DNA of 64,000 nucleotides, taken from the NCBI GenBank assembly GCA_963965975.1, contig OZ014413.1, positions 4,350,001 through 4,414,000 of the forward strand. The letters run 5' to 3'. A program made the translations under genes and the position numbers. Positions 51,581 through 63,955 of the stretch are shown here, one piece after another; within the stretch, counting starts at the first letter, position 1, and every line of letters starts with the position of its first letter. The notes under the pieces are model-generated. The model worked only from the letters and a program-made list of their open reading frames with translations. It was not told the DNA's origin and searched no databases. Source of the stretch: Xestospongia bergquistia. Its lineage: Eukaryota; Porifera; Demospongiae; Haplosclerida; Petrosiidae.

Positions 51581-53970
51581 TTAAAGGGCTCTATGAAACT
51601 AACTAAATAAACTGCTATTAACAGTTTAGTATGTTGTTTTGCATTAACACTCTAAAGTCTTTAAATTAAAGACTTTAGAAGGTTTAGACTATTGAGTGTA
51701 GTTAATAAAGTAAACAGCTCAGTCTAAAGGACTCTATGGGACTAACTAAATAAACTGTTATTAACAGTTTAGGAAGATTGTTTGCCTTAACACTCTAAAC
51801 TCTTTAAATTAAAGACTTTAGAATGTTTAGACTATTGATTGAAGTTAACAAGGTAAACAGCTCAGTCTAATGGACTTTATGGGACTAACTAAATGAACTG
51901 TTATTAACAGTTTAGTAAGTTTGTTTGCATTAACACTCTAAAGTGTTTAAATTAAAGACTTTAGAAGGTTTATACTATTGATTTATGTTAATAAAGTAAA
52001 CAGCTTATTTTAAAGGACTCTATGGGACTAAATAAATAAACTGTTATTAACAGTTTAGTAAGTTGGTTTGCATTAAGACTCTAAAGTCCTTAAATTAAAG
52101 ACTTTAGAAGGTTTAGACTATTGAGTGAAGTTAATAAAGTAAACAGCTGAATCTAAAGGACTCTATGGGACTAACTAAACAAAATGTTATTAAAAGTTTA
52201 GTAAGTTGGTTTGCATTAACACTCTGAAGTCTTTAAATTAAAGACTTTAGAAGGTTTAGACTATTTAGTGAAGTTAACTAAGTAAACATCTCAGTCTAAA
52301 GGACTCCATGGGACTAACTAAATAAACAGTTATTAACAGTTTAGTAACTTGGTTTGCATTAATAGTCTAAAGTCTTTAAATTACAGACTTTAGGAGGTTT
52401 AGACTATTGAGTGAAGTTAACTAAGTAGACAGCTCTGTCTAAAGGACTCCATGGGACTAAGTAAATAAACTGTTATTAACAGTTTAGTAAGTTGGTGTGG
52501 ATGAACACCCTAAAGTCCTTAAATTAAAGACTTTAGAAGGTTTAAACTATTGATTGAAGTTAATAAAGTAAACAGCTTAGTCTAAAGGACTTTATTGGAC
52601 TAACTAAATGAACTGTTATTAACAGTTTAGTATGTTGGTTTGCATTAACACTCTAAAGTCTTTAAATTAAAGACTTTAGAAGGTTTAGACTATTGAGTGA
52701 AGTTAATAAAGTAAACAGCTCAGTCTAAAGGACTCTAAGGGACTAACTAAATAAACTGTTATTAACAGTTTAGTATGTTGGTTTGCATTAACACTCTACA
52801 GTCTTTAAATTAAAGACTTTAGAAGGTTTAAACTATTGATTGAAGTTAATAAAGTAAACAGCTTAGTCTAAAGGACTTTATTGGACTAACTAAATGAACT
52901 GTTATTAACAGTTTAGTAAGTTGGTTTGCATTAACACTCTAAAGTCTTTAAATTAAAGACTTTAGAAGGTTTAGACTATTGAGTGAAGTTAATAAAGTGA
53001 ACAGCTTTGTTTAAAGGGCTCTATGAGACTAACTAAATAAACTGTTATTAACAGTTTAGTATGTTGTTTTGCATTAACACTCTAAAGTCTTTAAATTAAA
53101 GACTTTAGAAGGTTTAGACTATTGAGTGTAGTTAATAAAGTAAACAGCTCAGTCTAAAGGACTCTATGGGACTAACTAAATAAACTGTTATTAACAGTTT
53201 AGGAAGATTGTTTGCCTTAACACTCTAAACTCTTTAAATTAAAGACTTTAGAATGTTTAGACTATTGATTGAAGTTAACAAGGTAAACAGCTCAGTCTAA
53301 TGGACTTTATGGGACTAACTAAATGAACTGTTATTAACAGTTTAGTAAGTTTGTTTGCATTAACACTCTAAAGTGTTTAAATTAAAGACTTTAGAAGGTT
53401 TATACTATTGATTTATGTTAATAAAGTAAACAGCTTATTTTAAAGGACTCTATGGGACTAAATAAATAAACTGTTATTAACAGTTTAGTAAGTTGGTTTG
53501 CATTAAGACTCTAAAGTCCTTAAATTAAAGACTTTAGAAGGTTTAGACTATTGAGTGAAGTTAATAAAGTAAACAGCTGAATCTAAAGGACTCTATGGGA
53601 CTAACTAAATAAAATGTTATTAAAAGTTTAGTAAGTTGGTTTGCATTAACACTCTGAAGTCTTTAAATTAAAGACTTTAGAAGGTTTAGACTATTTAGTG
53701 AAGTTAACTAAGTAAACATCTCAGTCTAAAGGACTCCATGGGACTAACTAAATAAACAGTTATTAACAGTTTAGTAACTTGGTTTGCATTAATAGTCTAA
53801 AGTCTTTAAATTACAGACTTTAGGAGGTTTAGACTATTGAGTGAAGTTAACTAAGTAGACAGCTCTGTCTAAAGGACTCCATGGGACTAAGTAAATAAAG
53901 TGTTATTAACAGTTTAGTAGGTTGGTGTGGATGAACAACCTAAAGTCCTTAAATTAAAGACTTTAGAAGG
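51111..53970 (+). repeat. Higher-order repeat, 10-mer (2 x 1430 bp)
   Basis: TTTAAACTATTGATTGAAG occurs at 51111 and 52541, TTAAAGGGCT at 51581 and 53011, and TATACTATTGATTTATG at 51971 and 53401. All steps are exactly 1430 bp (10 units). Units with TTACAGACTTTAGGAGG and GGTGTGGATGAAC follow in both copies (near 52380-52505 and 53810-53935). Confidence 0.9.
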
Positions 53971-54111
53971 TTTAGACTATTGAGTGAACTTAGTAACGTA
54001 AAAAGCTCAGTCTAAAGGACTTTATGGGACTAACTAAATGAACTGTTATTAACAGTTTTGTAAGTTGGTTTGCATTAACACTCTAAGGTCTTTAAATTAA
54101 AGACATTAGAA

Positions 54112-56388
54112 GGTTTAGACTATTGATTGAGGTTAATAAAGTAAACAGCTCAGTTTAAAGGACTCTATGGGACTACCTAATAAAATGTTTTTAACAGTTT
54201 AGTAAGTTGGTTTGCATTAACACGCTAAACTCTTTAAATTAAAGACTTTAGAAGGTTTAGACTATTGAGTGAAGTTAACTAAGTAAACAGCTCAGTCTAA
54301 AGGACTCCATGGGAGTAACTAAATAAACTGTTATTAACAGTTTAGTAAGTTGGTTTGCATTAACACTCTAAAGTCTTTAAATTAAAGACTTTAGAAGGTT
54401 TAGACTATTGAGTGAAGTTAACTAAGTAAAGAGCTCAGTCTAAAGGACTCCATGGGACTAACTAAATATACTGTTATTAACAGTTTAGTAAGTTTGTTTG
54501 CATTAACACTCTAAAGTCTTTAAATTAAAGACTTTAGAAGGTTTAGACTATTGAGTGAAGTTAATAAAGTAAACTGCTCAGTCTAAAGGACTCTATGGGA
54601 CTTTCTAAAGAAAATGTTATTAACAGTTTAGTAAGTTGGTTTGCATTTACACTCTAAAGTCTTTAAATTAAAGACTTTAGAAGGTTTAGACTATTGAGTG
54701 AAGTTAATAAAGTAAACAGCTCAGTCGAAAGGACTCTATGGGACTAACTAACTAAACTGTTATTAACAGTTTAGTAAGTTGGTTTGCCTTAACAATCTAA
54801 AGTCTTTAAATTAAAGACTTTAGAAGGTTTAGACTATTGATTGAAGTTAACAGCTTAGTCTAATGGACATTATGGGACTAACTAAATGAACTGTTATTAA
54901 CAGTTTAGTAAGTTGGTTTGCATTAACACTCTAAAATCTTTAAATTAAAGACTTTAGAAGGTTTAGACTATTGATTGAAGTTAATAAAGTAAACAGCTCA
55001 GTCTAAAGGACTCTATGGGACTAACTAAATAAACTGTTATTAAAAGTTTAGTAAGTTGGTTTGCATTAACACTCTAAAGTGTTTAAATTAAAGACTTTAG
55101 AAGGTTTAGAATATTGAGTGAAGTTAATAAAGTAAACAGCTTAGTTTAAAGGACTCTATGGGACTAACTGAATAAACTTTTATTAACAGTTTAGTATGTT
55201 GGTTTGCATTAAAACTCTAAAGTCTTTAAATTAAAGACTTTAGAAGGTTTAGACTATTGAGTGTAGTTAATAAAGTAAACAGCTCAGTCTAAAGGAGTCT
55301 ATGGGACTAACTAAATAAACTGTTATTAACAGTTTAGTATGTTGGTTTGCATTAACACTCTACAGTCTTTAAATTAAAGACTTTAGAAGGTTTAAACTAT
55401 TGATTGAAGTTAATAAAGTAAACAGCTTAGTCTAAAGGACTTTATTGGACTAACTAAATGAACTGTTATTAACAGTTTAGTAGGTTGGTTTGCATTAACA
55501 CTCTAAAGTCTTTAAATTAAAGACTTTAGAAGGTTTAGACTATTGAGTAATGTTAATAAAGTAAACAGCTTTGTTTAAAGGGCTCTATGAGACTAACTAA
55601 ATAAACTGTTATTAACAGTTTAATATGTTGTTTTGCATTAACACTCTAAAGTCTTTAAATTAAAGACTTTAGAAGGTTTAGACTATTGAGTGTAGTTAAT
55701 AAAGTAAACAGCTCAGTCTAAAGGACTCTATGGGACTAACTAAATAAACTGTTATTAACAGTTTAGGAAGTTTGTTTGCCTTAACACTCTAAACTCCTTA
55801 AATTAAAGACTTTAGAAGGTTTAGACTATTGATTGAAGTTAATAAAGTAAACAGCTTAGTTTAAAGGACTCTATGGGACTAAATAAATGAACTGCTATTA
55901 ACAGTTTAGTAAGTTGGTTTGCATTAAAGCTCTAAAGTGTTTAAATTAAAGATTTTAGAAGGTTTAGACTATTGAGTGAAGTTAATAAAGTAAACAGCTT
56001 AGTTTAACGACTCTATGGGACTAACTAAATAAACTGTTATTAACAGTTTAGTAAGTTGGTTTGCATTAACACTCTAAAGTCTTTAAATTAAAGCCTATAG
56101 AAGGTTGAGACTATTGAGTGTAGTTAATAAAGTAAACAGCTTATTTTAAAGGACTCTACAGGACTAACTAAATAAACTGTTATTAACACTTTAGTTAGTT
56201 GGTTTGCCTTAACACTCTAAAGTCTTTAAATTAAAGACTTTAGAAGGTTTAGACTATTGAGTGTAGTTAATAAAGTAAACAGCTCAGTCTAAAGGACTCT
56301 ATGGGACTAACTAAATAAACTGTTATTAACAGTTTAGGAAGTTTGTTTGCCTTAACACTCTAAACTCTTTAAATTAAAGACATTAGAA
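54112..56388 (+). repeat. Higher-order repeat, 16-mer copy 1 (2277 bp)
   Basis: This is the first of two adjacent, almost identical 2277-bp segments (16 units minus 11 bp). Paired markers are GACATTAGAAGG (54112 and 56389), GGGACTACCTAATAAA (54169 and 56446), GGGAGTAACT (54311 and 56588), the 9-bp deletion (54843 and 57120) and TTAAAGGGCT (55575 and 57852). Only a few differences were noticed by eye, such as TAAAATGTTTTTAAC against TAAACTGTTATTAAC and AAATATACTG against AAAAATACTG. Confidence 0.92.
54843..54858 (+). other. 9-bp deletion between AACA direct repeats
   Basis: GAAGTTAACAGCTTAG replaces a 25-bp form in which GAAGTTAACA is followed by AAGTAAACAG. Nine bases are lost between two AACA words. 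It is shared with 57120 and is the largest single indel I found. Confidence 0.88.
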
Positions 56389-58665
56389 GGTTTAGACTAT
56401 TGATTGAAGTTAATAAAGTAAACAGCTCAGTTTAAAGGACTCTATGGGACTACCTAATAAACTGTTATTAACAGTTTAGTAAGTTGGTTTGCATTAACAC
56501 GCTAAACTCTTTAAATTAAAGACTTTAGAAGGTTTAGACTATTGAGTGAAGTTAACTAAGTAAACAGCTCAGTCTAAAGGACTCCATGGGAGTAACTAAA
56601 TAAACTGTTATTAACAGTTTAGTAAGTTGGTTTGCATTAACACTCTAAAGTCTTTAAATTAAAGACTTTAGAAGGTTTAGACTATTGAGTGAAGTTAACT
56701 AAGTAAAGAGCTCAGTCTAAAGGACTCCATGGGACTAACTAAAAATACTGTTATTAACAGTTTAGTAAGTTTGTTTGCATTAACACTCTAAAGTCTTTAA
56801 ATTAAAGACTTTAGAAGGTTTAGACTATTGAGTGAAGTTAATAAAGTAAACTGCTCAGTCTAAAGGACTCTATGGGACTTTCTAAAGAAAATGTTATTAA
56901 CAGTTTAGTAAGTTGGTTTGCATTTACACTCTAAAGTCTTTAAATTAAAGACTTTAGAAGGTTTAGACTATTGAGTGAAGTTAATAAAGTAAACAGCTCA
57001 GTCGAAAGGACTCTATGGGACTAACTAACTAAACTGTTATTAACAGTTTAGTAAGTTGGTTTGCCTTAACAATCTAAAGTCTTTAAATTAAAGACTTTAG
57101 AAGGTTTAGACTATTGATTGAAGTTAACAGCTTAGTCTAATGGACATTATGGGACTAACTAAATGAACTGTTATTAACAGTTTAGTAAGTTGGTTTGCAT
57201 TAACACTCTAAAATCTTTAAATTAAAGACTTTAGAAGGTTTAGACTATTGATTGAAGTTAATAAAGTAAACAGCTCAGTCTAAAGGACTCTATGGGACTA
57301 ACTAAATAAACTGTTATTAAAAGTTTAGTAAGTTGGTTTGCATTAACACTCTAAAGTGTTTAAATTAAAGACTTTAGAAGGTTTAGAATATTGAGTGAAG
57401 TTAATAAAGTAAACAGCTTAGTTTAAAGGACTCTATGGGACTAACTGAATAAACTTTTATTAACAGTTTAGTATGTTGGTTTGCATTAAAACTCTAAAGT
57501 CTTTAAATTAAAGACTTTAGAAGGTTTAGACTATTGAGTGTAGTTAATAAAGTAAACAGCTCAGTCTAAAGGAGTCTATGGGACTAACTAAATAAACTGT
57601 TATTAACAGTTTAGTATGTTGGTTTGCATTAACACTCTACAGTCTTTAAATTAAAGACTTTAGAAGGTTTAAACTATTGATTGAAGTTAATAAAGTAAAC
57701 AGCTTAGTCTAAAGGACTTTATTGGACTAACTAAATGAACTGTTATTAACAGTTTAGTAGGTTGGTTTGCATTAACACTCTAAAGTCTTTAAATTAAAGA
57801 CTTTAGAAGGTTTAGACTATTGAGTAATGTTAATAAAGTAAACAGCTTTGTTTAAAGGGCTCTATGAGACTAACTAAATAAACTGTTATTAACAGTTTAA
57901 TATGTTGTTTTGCATTAACACTCTAAAGTCTTTAAATTAAAGACTTTAGAAGGTTTAGACTATTGAGTGTAGTTAATAAAGTAAACAGCTCAGTCTAAAG
58001 GACTCTATGGGACTAACTAAATAAACTGTTATTAACAGTTTAGGAAGTTTGTTTGCCTTAACACTCTAAACTCCTTAAATTAAAGACTTTAGAAGGTTTA
58101 GACTATTGATTGAAGTTAATAAAGTAAACAGCTTAGTTTAAAGGACTCTATGGGACTAAATAAATGAACTGTTATTAACAGTTTAGTAAGTTGGTTTGCA
58201 TTAAAGCTCTAAAGTGTTTAAATTAAAGATTTTAGAAGGTTTAGACTATTGAGTGAAGTTAATAAAGTAAACAGCTTAGTTTAACGACTCTATGGGACTA
58301 ACTAAATAAACTGTTATTAACAGTTTAGTAAGTTGGTTTGCATTAACACTCTAAAGTCTTTAAATTAAAGCCTATAGAAGGTTGAGACTATTGAGTGTAG
58401 TTAATAAAGTAAACAGCTTATTTTAAAGGACTCTACAGGACTAACTAAATAAACTGTTATTAACACTTTAGTTAGTTGGTTTGCCTTAACACTCTAAAGT
58501 CTTTAAATTAAAGACTTTAGAAGGTTTAGACTATTGAGTGTAGTTAATAAAGTAAACAGCTCAGTCTAAAGGACTCTATGGGACTAACTAAATAAACTGT
58601 TATTAACAGTTTAGGAAGTTTGTTTGCCTTAACACTCTAAACTCTTTAAATTAAAGACTTTAGAA
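56389..58665 (+). repeat. Higher-order repeat, 16-mer copy 2 (2277 bp)
   Basis: This is the direct tandem neighbour of 54112-56388, sharing all markers at a constant 2277-bp offset. At the right edge the similarity ends in a unit reading TTTAGGCTATTG, which instead begins the 9-mer family. The junction therefore lies near 58665. Confidence 0.92.
57120..57135 (+). other. 9-bp deletion, 16-mer partner of 54843
   Basis: The same deletion allele lies 2277 bp to the right. It was copied with the 16-mer rather than formed twice. Confidence 0.88.
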
Positions 58666-58670
58666 GGTTT

Positions 58671-61240
58671 AGGCTATTGATTGAAGTTAATAAAGTAAAC
58701 AGCTTAGTTTAAAGGACTCTATGGGACTAAATAAATGAACTGTTATTAACAGTTTAGTAAGTTGGTTTGCATTAAAGCTCTAAAGTGTTTAAATTAAAGA
58801 TTTTAGAAGGTTTAGACTATTGAGTGAAGTTAATAAAGTAAACAGCTTAGTTTAACGACTCTATGGGACTAACTAAATAAACTGTTATTAACAGTTTAGT
58901 AAGTTGGTTTGCATTAACACTCTAAAGTCTTTAAATTAAAGCCTATAGAAGGTTTAAACTATTGATTGAAGTTAATAAAGTAAACAGCTTAGTCTAAAGG
59001 ACTTTATTGGACTAACTAAATGAACTGTTATTAACAGTTTAGTAAGTTGGTTTGCATTAACACTCTAAAGTCTTTAAATTAAAGACTTTAGAAGGTTTAG
59101 ACTATTGAGTGAAGTTAATAAAGTGAACAGCTTTGTTTAAAGGGCTCTATGAGACTAACTAAATAAACTGTTATTAACAGTTTAGTATGTTGTTTTGCAT
59201 TAACACTCTAAAGTCTTTAAATTAAAGACTTTAGAAGGTTTAGACTATTGAGTGTAGTTAATAAAGTAAACAGCTCAGTCTAAAGGACTCTATGGGACTA
59301 ACTAAATAAACTGTTATTAACAGTTTAGGAAGATTGTTTGCCTTATCACTCTAAACTCTTTAAATTAAAGACTTTAGAATGTTTAGACTATTGATTGAAG
59401 TTAACAAGGTAAACAGCTCAGTCTAATGGACTTTATGGGACTAACTAAATGAACCGTTATTAACAGTTTAGTAAGTTGGTTTGCATTAAAGCTCTAAAGT
59501 TTTTAAATTAAAGATTTTAGAAGGTTTAGACTATTGAGTGAAGTTAATAAAGTAAACAGCTTAGTTTAACGACTCTATGGGACTAACTAAATAAACTGTT
59601 ATTAACAGTTTAGTAAGTTGGTTTGCATTAACACTCTAAAGTCTTTAAATTAAAGCCTATAGAAGGTTGAGACTATTGAGTGTAGTTAATAAAGTAAACA
59701 GCTTAGTTTAAAGGACTCTATAGGACTAACTAAATAAACTGTTATTAACACTTTAGTTAGTTGGTTTGCCTTAACACTCTAAAGTCTTTAAATTAAAGAC
59801 TTTAGAAGGTTTAGACTATTGAGTGTAGTTAATAAAGTAAACAGCTCAGTCTAAAGGACTCTATGGGACTAACTAAATAACCTGTTATTAACAGTTTAGG
59901 AAGTTTGTTTGCCTTAACACTCTAAACTCTTTAAATTAAAGACTTTAGAAGGTTTAGGCTATTGATTGAAGTTAATAAAGTAAACAGCTTAGTTGAAAGG
60001 ACTCTATGGGACTAAATAAATGAACTGTTATTAACAGTTTAGTAAGTTGGTTTGCATTAAAGCTCTAAAGTGTTTAAATTAAAGATTTTAGAAGGTTTAG
60101 ACTATTGAGTGAAGTTAATAAAGTAAACAGCTTAGTTTAACGACTCTATGGGACTAACTAAATAAACTGTTATTAACAGTTTAGTAAGTTGGTTTGCATT
60201 AACACTCTAAAGTCTTTAAATTAAAGCCTATAGAAGGTTTAAACTATTGATTGAAGTTAATAAAGTAAACAGCTTAGTCTAAAGGACTTTATTGGACTAA
60301 CTAAATGAACTGTTATTAACAGTTTAGTAAGTTGGTTTGCATTAACACTCTAAAGTCTTTAAATTAAAGACTTTAGAAGGTTTAGACTATTGAGTGAAGT
60401 TAATAAAGTGAACAGCTTTGTTTAAAGGGCTCTATGAGACTAACTAAATAAACTGTTATTAACAGTTTAGTATGTTGTTTTGCATTAACACTCTAAAGTC
60501 TTTAAATTAAAGACTTTAGAAGGTTTAGACTATTGAGTGTAGTTAATAAAGTAAACAGCTCAGTCTAAAGGACTCTATGGGACTAACTAAATAAACTGTT
60601 ATTAACAGTTTAGGAAGATTGTTTGCCTTAACACTCTAAACTCTTTAAATTAAAGACTTTAGAATGTTTAGACTATTGATTGAAGTTAACAAGGTAAACA
60701 GCTCAGTCTAATGGACTTTATGGGACTAACTAAATGAACTGTTATTAACAGTTTAGTAAGTTTGTTTGCATTAACACTCTAAAGTGTTTAAATTAAAGAC
60801 TTTAGAAGGTTTATACTATTGATTTATGTTAATAAAGTAAACAGCTTATTTTAAAGGACTCTATGGGACTAAATAAATAAACTGTTATTAACAGTTTAGT
60901 AAGTTGGTTTGCATTAAGACTCTAAAGTCCTTAAATTAAAGACTTTAGAAGGGTTAGACTATTGAGTGAAGTTAATAAAGTAAACAGCTGAATCTAAAGG
61001 ACTCTATGGGACTAACTAAATAAAATGTTATTAAAAGTTTAGTAAGTTGGTTTGCATTAACACTCTGAAGTCTTTAAATTAAAGACTTTAGAAGGTTTAG
61101 ACTATTTAGTGAAGTTAACTAAGTAAACATCTCAGTCTAAAGGACTCCATGGGACTAACTAAATAAACAGTTATTAACAGTTTAGTAACTTGGTTTGCAT
61201 TAATAGTCTAAAGTCTTTAAATTACAGACTTTAGGAGGTT
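58671..61240 (+). repeat. Higher-order repeat, 9-mer (1285 bp), two copies, the second altered
   Basis: AGGCTATTGATTGAAG occurs at 58671 and 59956, and TTAAAGGGCT at 59137 and 60422, both 1285 bp (9 units minus 2). Each copy contains the 1-bp deletion TTTAACGACTC and the GCCTATAGAAGG form of dyad B. After 60422 the second copy switches to units like those at 53.0-54.1 kb. Confidence 0.87.
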
Positions 61241-61500
61241 TAGACTATTGAGTGAAGTTAACTAAGTAGACAGCTCTGTCTAAAGGACTCCATGGGACTA
61301 AGTAAATAAAGTGTTATTAACAGTTTAGTAAGTTGGTGTGGATTAACAATCTAAAGTCCTTAAATTAAAGACTTTAGAAGGTTTAGACTATTGAGTGAAC
61401 TTAGTAACGTAAAAAGCTCAGTCTAAAGGACTTTATGGGACTAACTAAATAAACTGTTATTAACAGTTTTGTAAGTTGGTTTGCATTAACACTCTAAGGT
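60422..61500 (+). repeat. Block matching 53.0-54.1 kb, inserted in the 9-mer array
   Basis: The succession TTAAAGGGCT (60422), TATACTATTGATTTATG (near 60812), CAGCTGAATC, TTACAGACTTTAGGAGG (near 61222) and GGTGTGGATTAAC follows the order seen from 53011. The offset is about 7.41 kb (52 units minus about 25 bp). It separates the 9-mer copies at 58.7-60.4 kb from the one at 62.7 kb, pointing to an exchange between distant parts of the array. Confidence 0.8.
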
Positions 61501-62670
61501 CTTTAAATTAAAGACTTTAGAAGGTTTAGACTATTGATTGAAGTTAATAAAGTAAACAGCTCAGTCTAAAGGACTTTATGGGACTAACTAAATAAACTGT
61601 TATTAACAGTTTTGTAAGTTGGTTTGCATTAACACTCTAAGGTCTTTAAATTAAAGACTTTAGAAGGTTTAGACTATTGATTGAAGTTAATAAAGTAAAC
61701 AGCTCAGTTTAAAGGACTCTATGGGACTAACTAATAAACTGTTATTAACAGTTTAGTAAGTTTGTTTGCATTAACACGCTAAACTCTTTAAATTAAAGAC
61801 TTTAGAAGGTTTAGACTATTGAGTGAAGTTAACTAAGTTAACAGCTCAGTCTAAAGGACTCCATGGGACTAACTAAATGAACTGTTATTAACAGTTTAGT
61901 AAGTTGGTTTGCATTAACACTCTAAAGTCTTTAAATTAAAGACTTTAGAAGGTTTAGACAATTGAGTGAAGTTAACTAAGTAAACAGCTCAGTCTAAAGG
62001 ACTCCATGGGACTAACTAAATAAACTGTTATTAACAGTTTAGTAAGTTGGTTTGCATTAACACTCTAAAGTCTTTAAATTAAAGACTTTAGAAGGTTTAG
62101 ACTATTGAGTGAAGTTAATAAAGTAAACTGCTCAGTCTAAAGGACTCTATGGGACTTTCTAAATAAACTGTTATTAACAGTTTAGTAAGTTGGTTTGCAT
62201 TTACACTCTAAAGTCTTTAAATTAAAGACTTTAGAAGGTTTAGACTATTGAGTGAAGTTAATAAAGTAAACAGCTCAGTCAAAAGGACTCTATGGGACTA
62301 ACTAACTAAACTGTTATTAACAGTTTAGTAAGTTGGTTTGCCTTAACAATCTAAAGTCTTTAAATTAAAGACTTTAGAAGGTTTAGACTATTGAGTGAAG
62401 TTAATAAAGTGTACAGCTCAGTCGAAAGGACTCTATGGGACTAACTAACTAAACTGTTATTAACACTTTAGTTAGTTGGTTTGCCTTAACACTCTAAAGT
62501 CTTTAAATTAAAGACTTTAGAAGGTTTAGACTATTGAGTGTAGTTAATAAAGTAAACAGCTCAGTCTAAAGGACTCTATGGGACTAACTAAATAAACTGT
62601 TATTAACAGTTTAGGAAGTTTGTTTGCCTTAACACTCTAAACTCTTTAAATTAAAGACTTTAGAAGGTTT

Positions 62671-63955
62671 AGGCTATTGATTGAAGTTAATAAAGTAAAC
62701 AGCTTAGTTTAAAGGACTCTATGGGACTAAATAAATGAACTGTTATTAACAGTTTAGTAAGTTGGTTTGCATTAAAGCTCTAAAGTGTTTAAATTAAAGA
62801 TTTTAGAAGGTTTAGACTATTGAGTGAAGTTAATAAAGTAAACCGCTTAGTTTAACGACTCTATGGGACTAACTAAATAAACTGTTATTAACAGTTTAGT
62901 AAGTTGGTTTGCATTAACACTCTAAAGTCTTTAAATTAAAGCCTATAGAAGGTTTAAACTATTGATTGAAGTTAATAAAGTAAACAGCTTAGTTTAAAGG
63001 ACTTTATTGGACTAACTAAATGAACTGTTATTAACAGTTTAGTAAGTTGGTTTGCATTAACACTCTAAAGTCTTTAAATTAAAGACTTTAGAAGGTTTAG
63101 ACTATTGAGTGAAGTTAATAAAGTGAACAGCTTTGTTTAAAGGGCTCTATGAGACTAACTAAATAAACTGTTATTAACAGTTTAGTATGTTGTTTTGCAT
63201 TAACACTCTAAAGTCTTTAAATTAAAGACTTTAGAAGGTTTAGACTATTGAGTGTAGTTAATAAAGTAAACAGCTCAGTCTAAAGGACTCTATGGGACTA
63301 ACTAAATAAACTGTTATTAACAGTTTAGGAAGATTGTTAGCCTTAACACTCTAAACTCTTTAAATTAAAGACTTTAGAATGTTTAGACTATTGTTTGAAG
63401 TTAACAAGGTAAACAGCTCAGTCTAATGGACTTTATGGGACTAACTAAATGAACCGTTATTAACAGTTTAGTAAGTTGGTTTGCATTAAAGCTCTAAAGT
63501 GTTTAAATTAAAGATTTTAGAAGGTTTAGACTATTGAGTGAAGTTAATAAAGTAAACAGCTTAGTTTAACGACTCTATGGGACTAACTAAATAAACTGTT
63601 ATTAACAGTTTAGTAAGTTGGTTTGCATTAACACTCTAAAGTCTTTAAATTAAAGCCTACAGAAGGTTGAGACTATTGAGTGTAGTTAATAAAGTAAACA
63701 GCTTAGTTTAAAGGACTCTATAGGACTAACTATATAAACTGTTATTAACACTTTAGTTAGTTGGTTTGCCTTAACACTCTAAAGTCTTTAAATTAAAGAC
63801 TTTAGAAGGTTTAGACTATTGAGTGTAGTTAATAAAGTAAACAGCTCAGTCTAAAGGACTCTATGGGACTAACTAAATAAACTGTTATTAACAGTTTAGG
63901 AAGTTCGTTTGCCTTAACACTCTAAACTCTTTAAATTAAACACTTTAGAAGGTTT
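62671..63955 (+). repeat. Further 9-mer copy (1285 bp), continuing past the window
   Basis: AGGCTATTGATTGAAG at 62671 recurs at 63956 (1285 bp), as it does between 58671 and 59956. TTAAAGGGCT at 63137 is 2715 bp (19 units minus 2) from the previous one at 60422. One unit (near 62952-62998) combines TTTAAACT with AGTTTAAA, giving a perfect variant of dyad C. Confidence 0.85.

Noticed and set aside
62952-62998. Compensatory change in dyad C (TTTAAACT with AGTTTAAA)
   Set aside because: Both arm alleles are common separately in neighbouring units, so their meeting in one unit is easily explained by a single change or an exchange.
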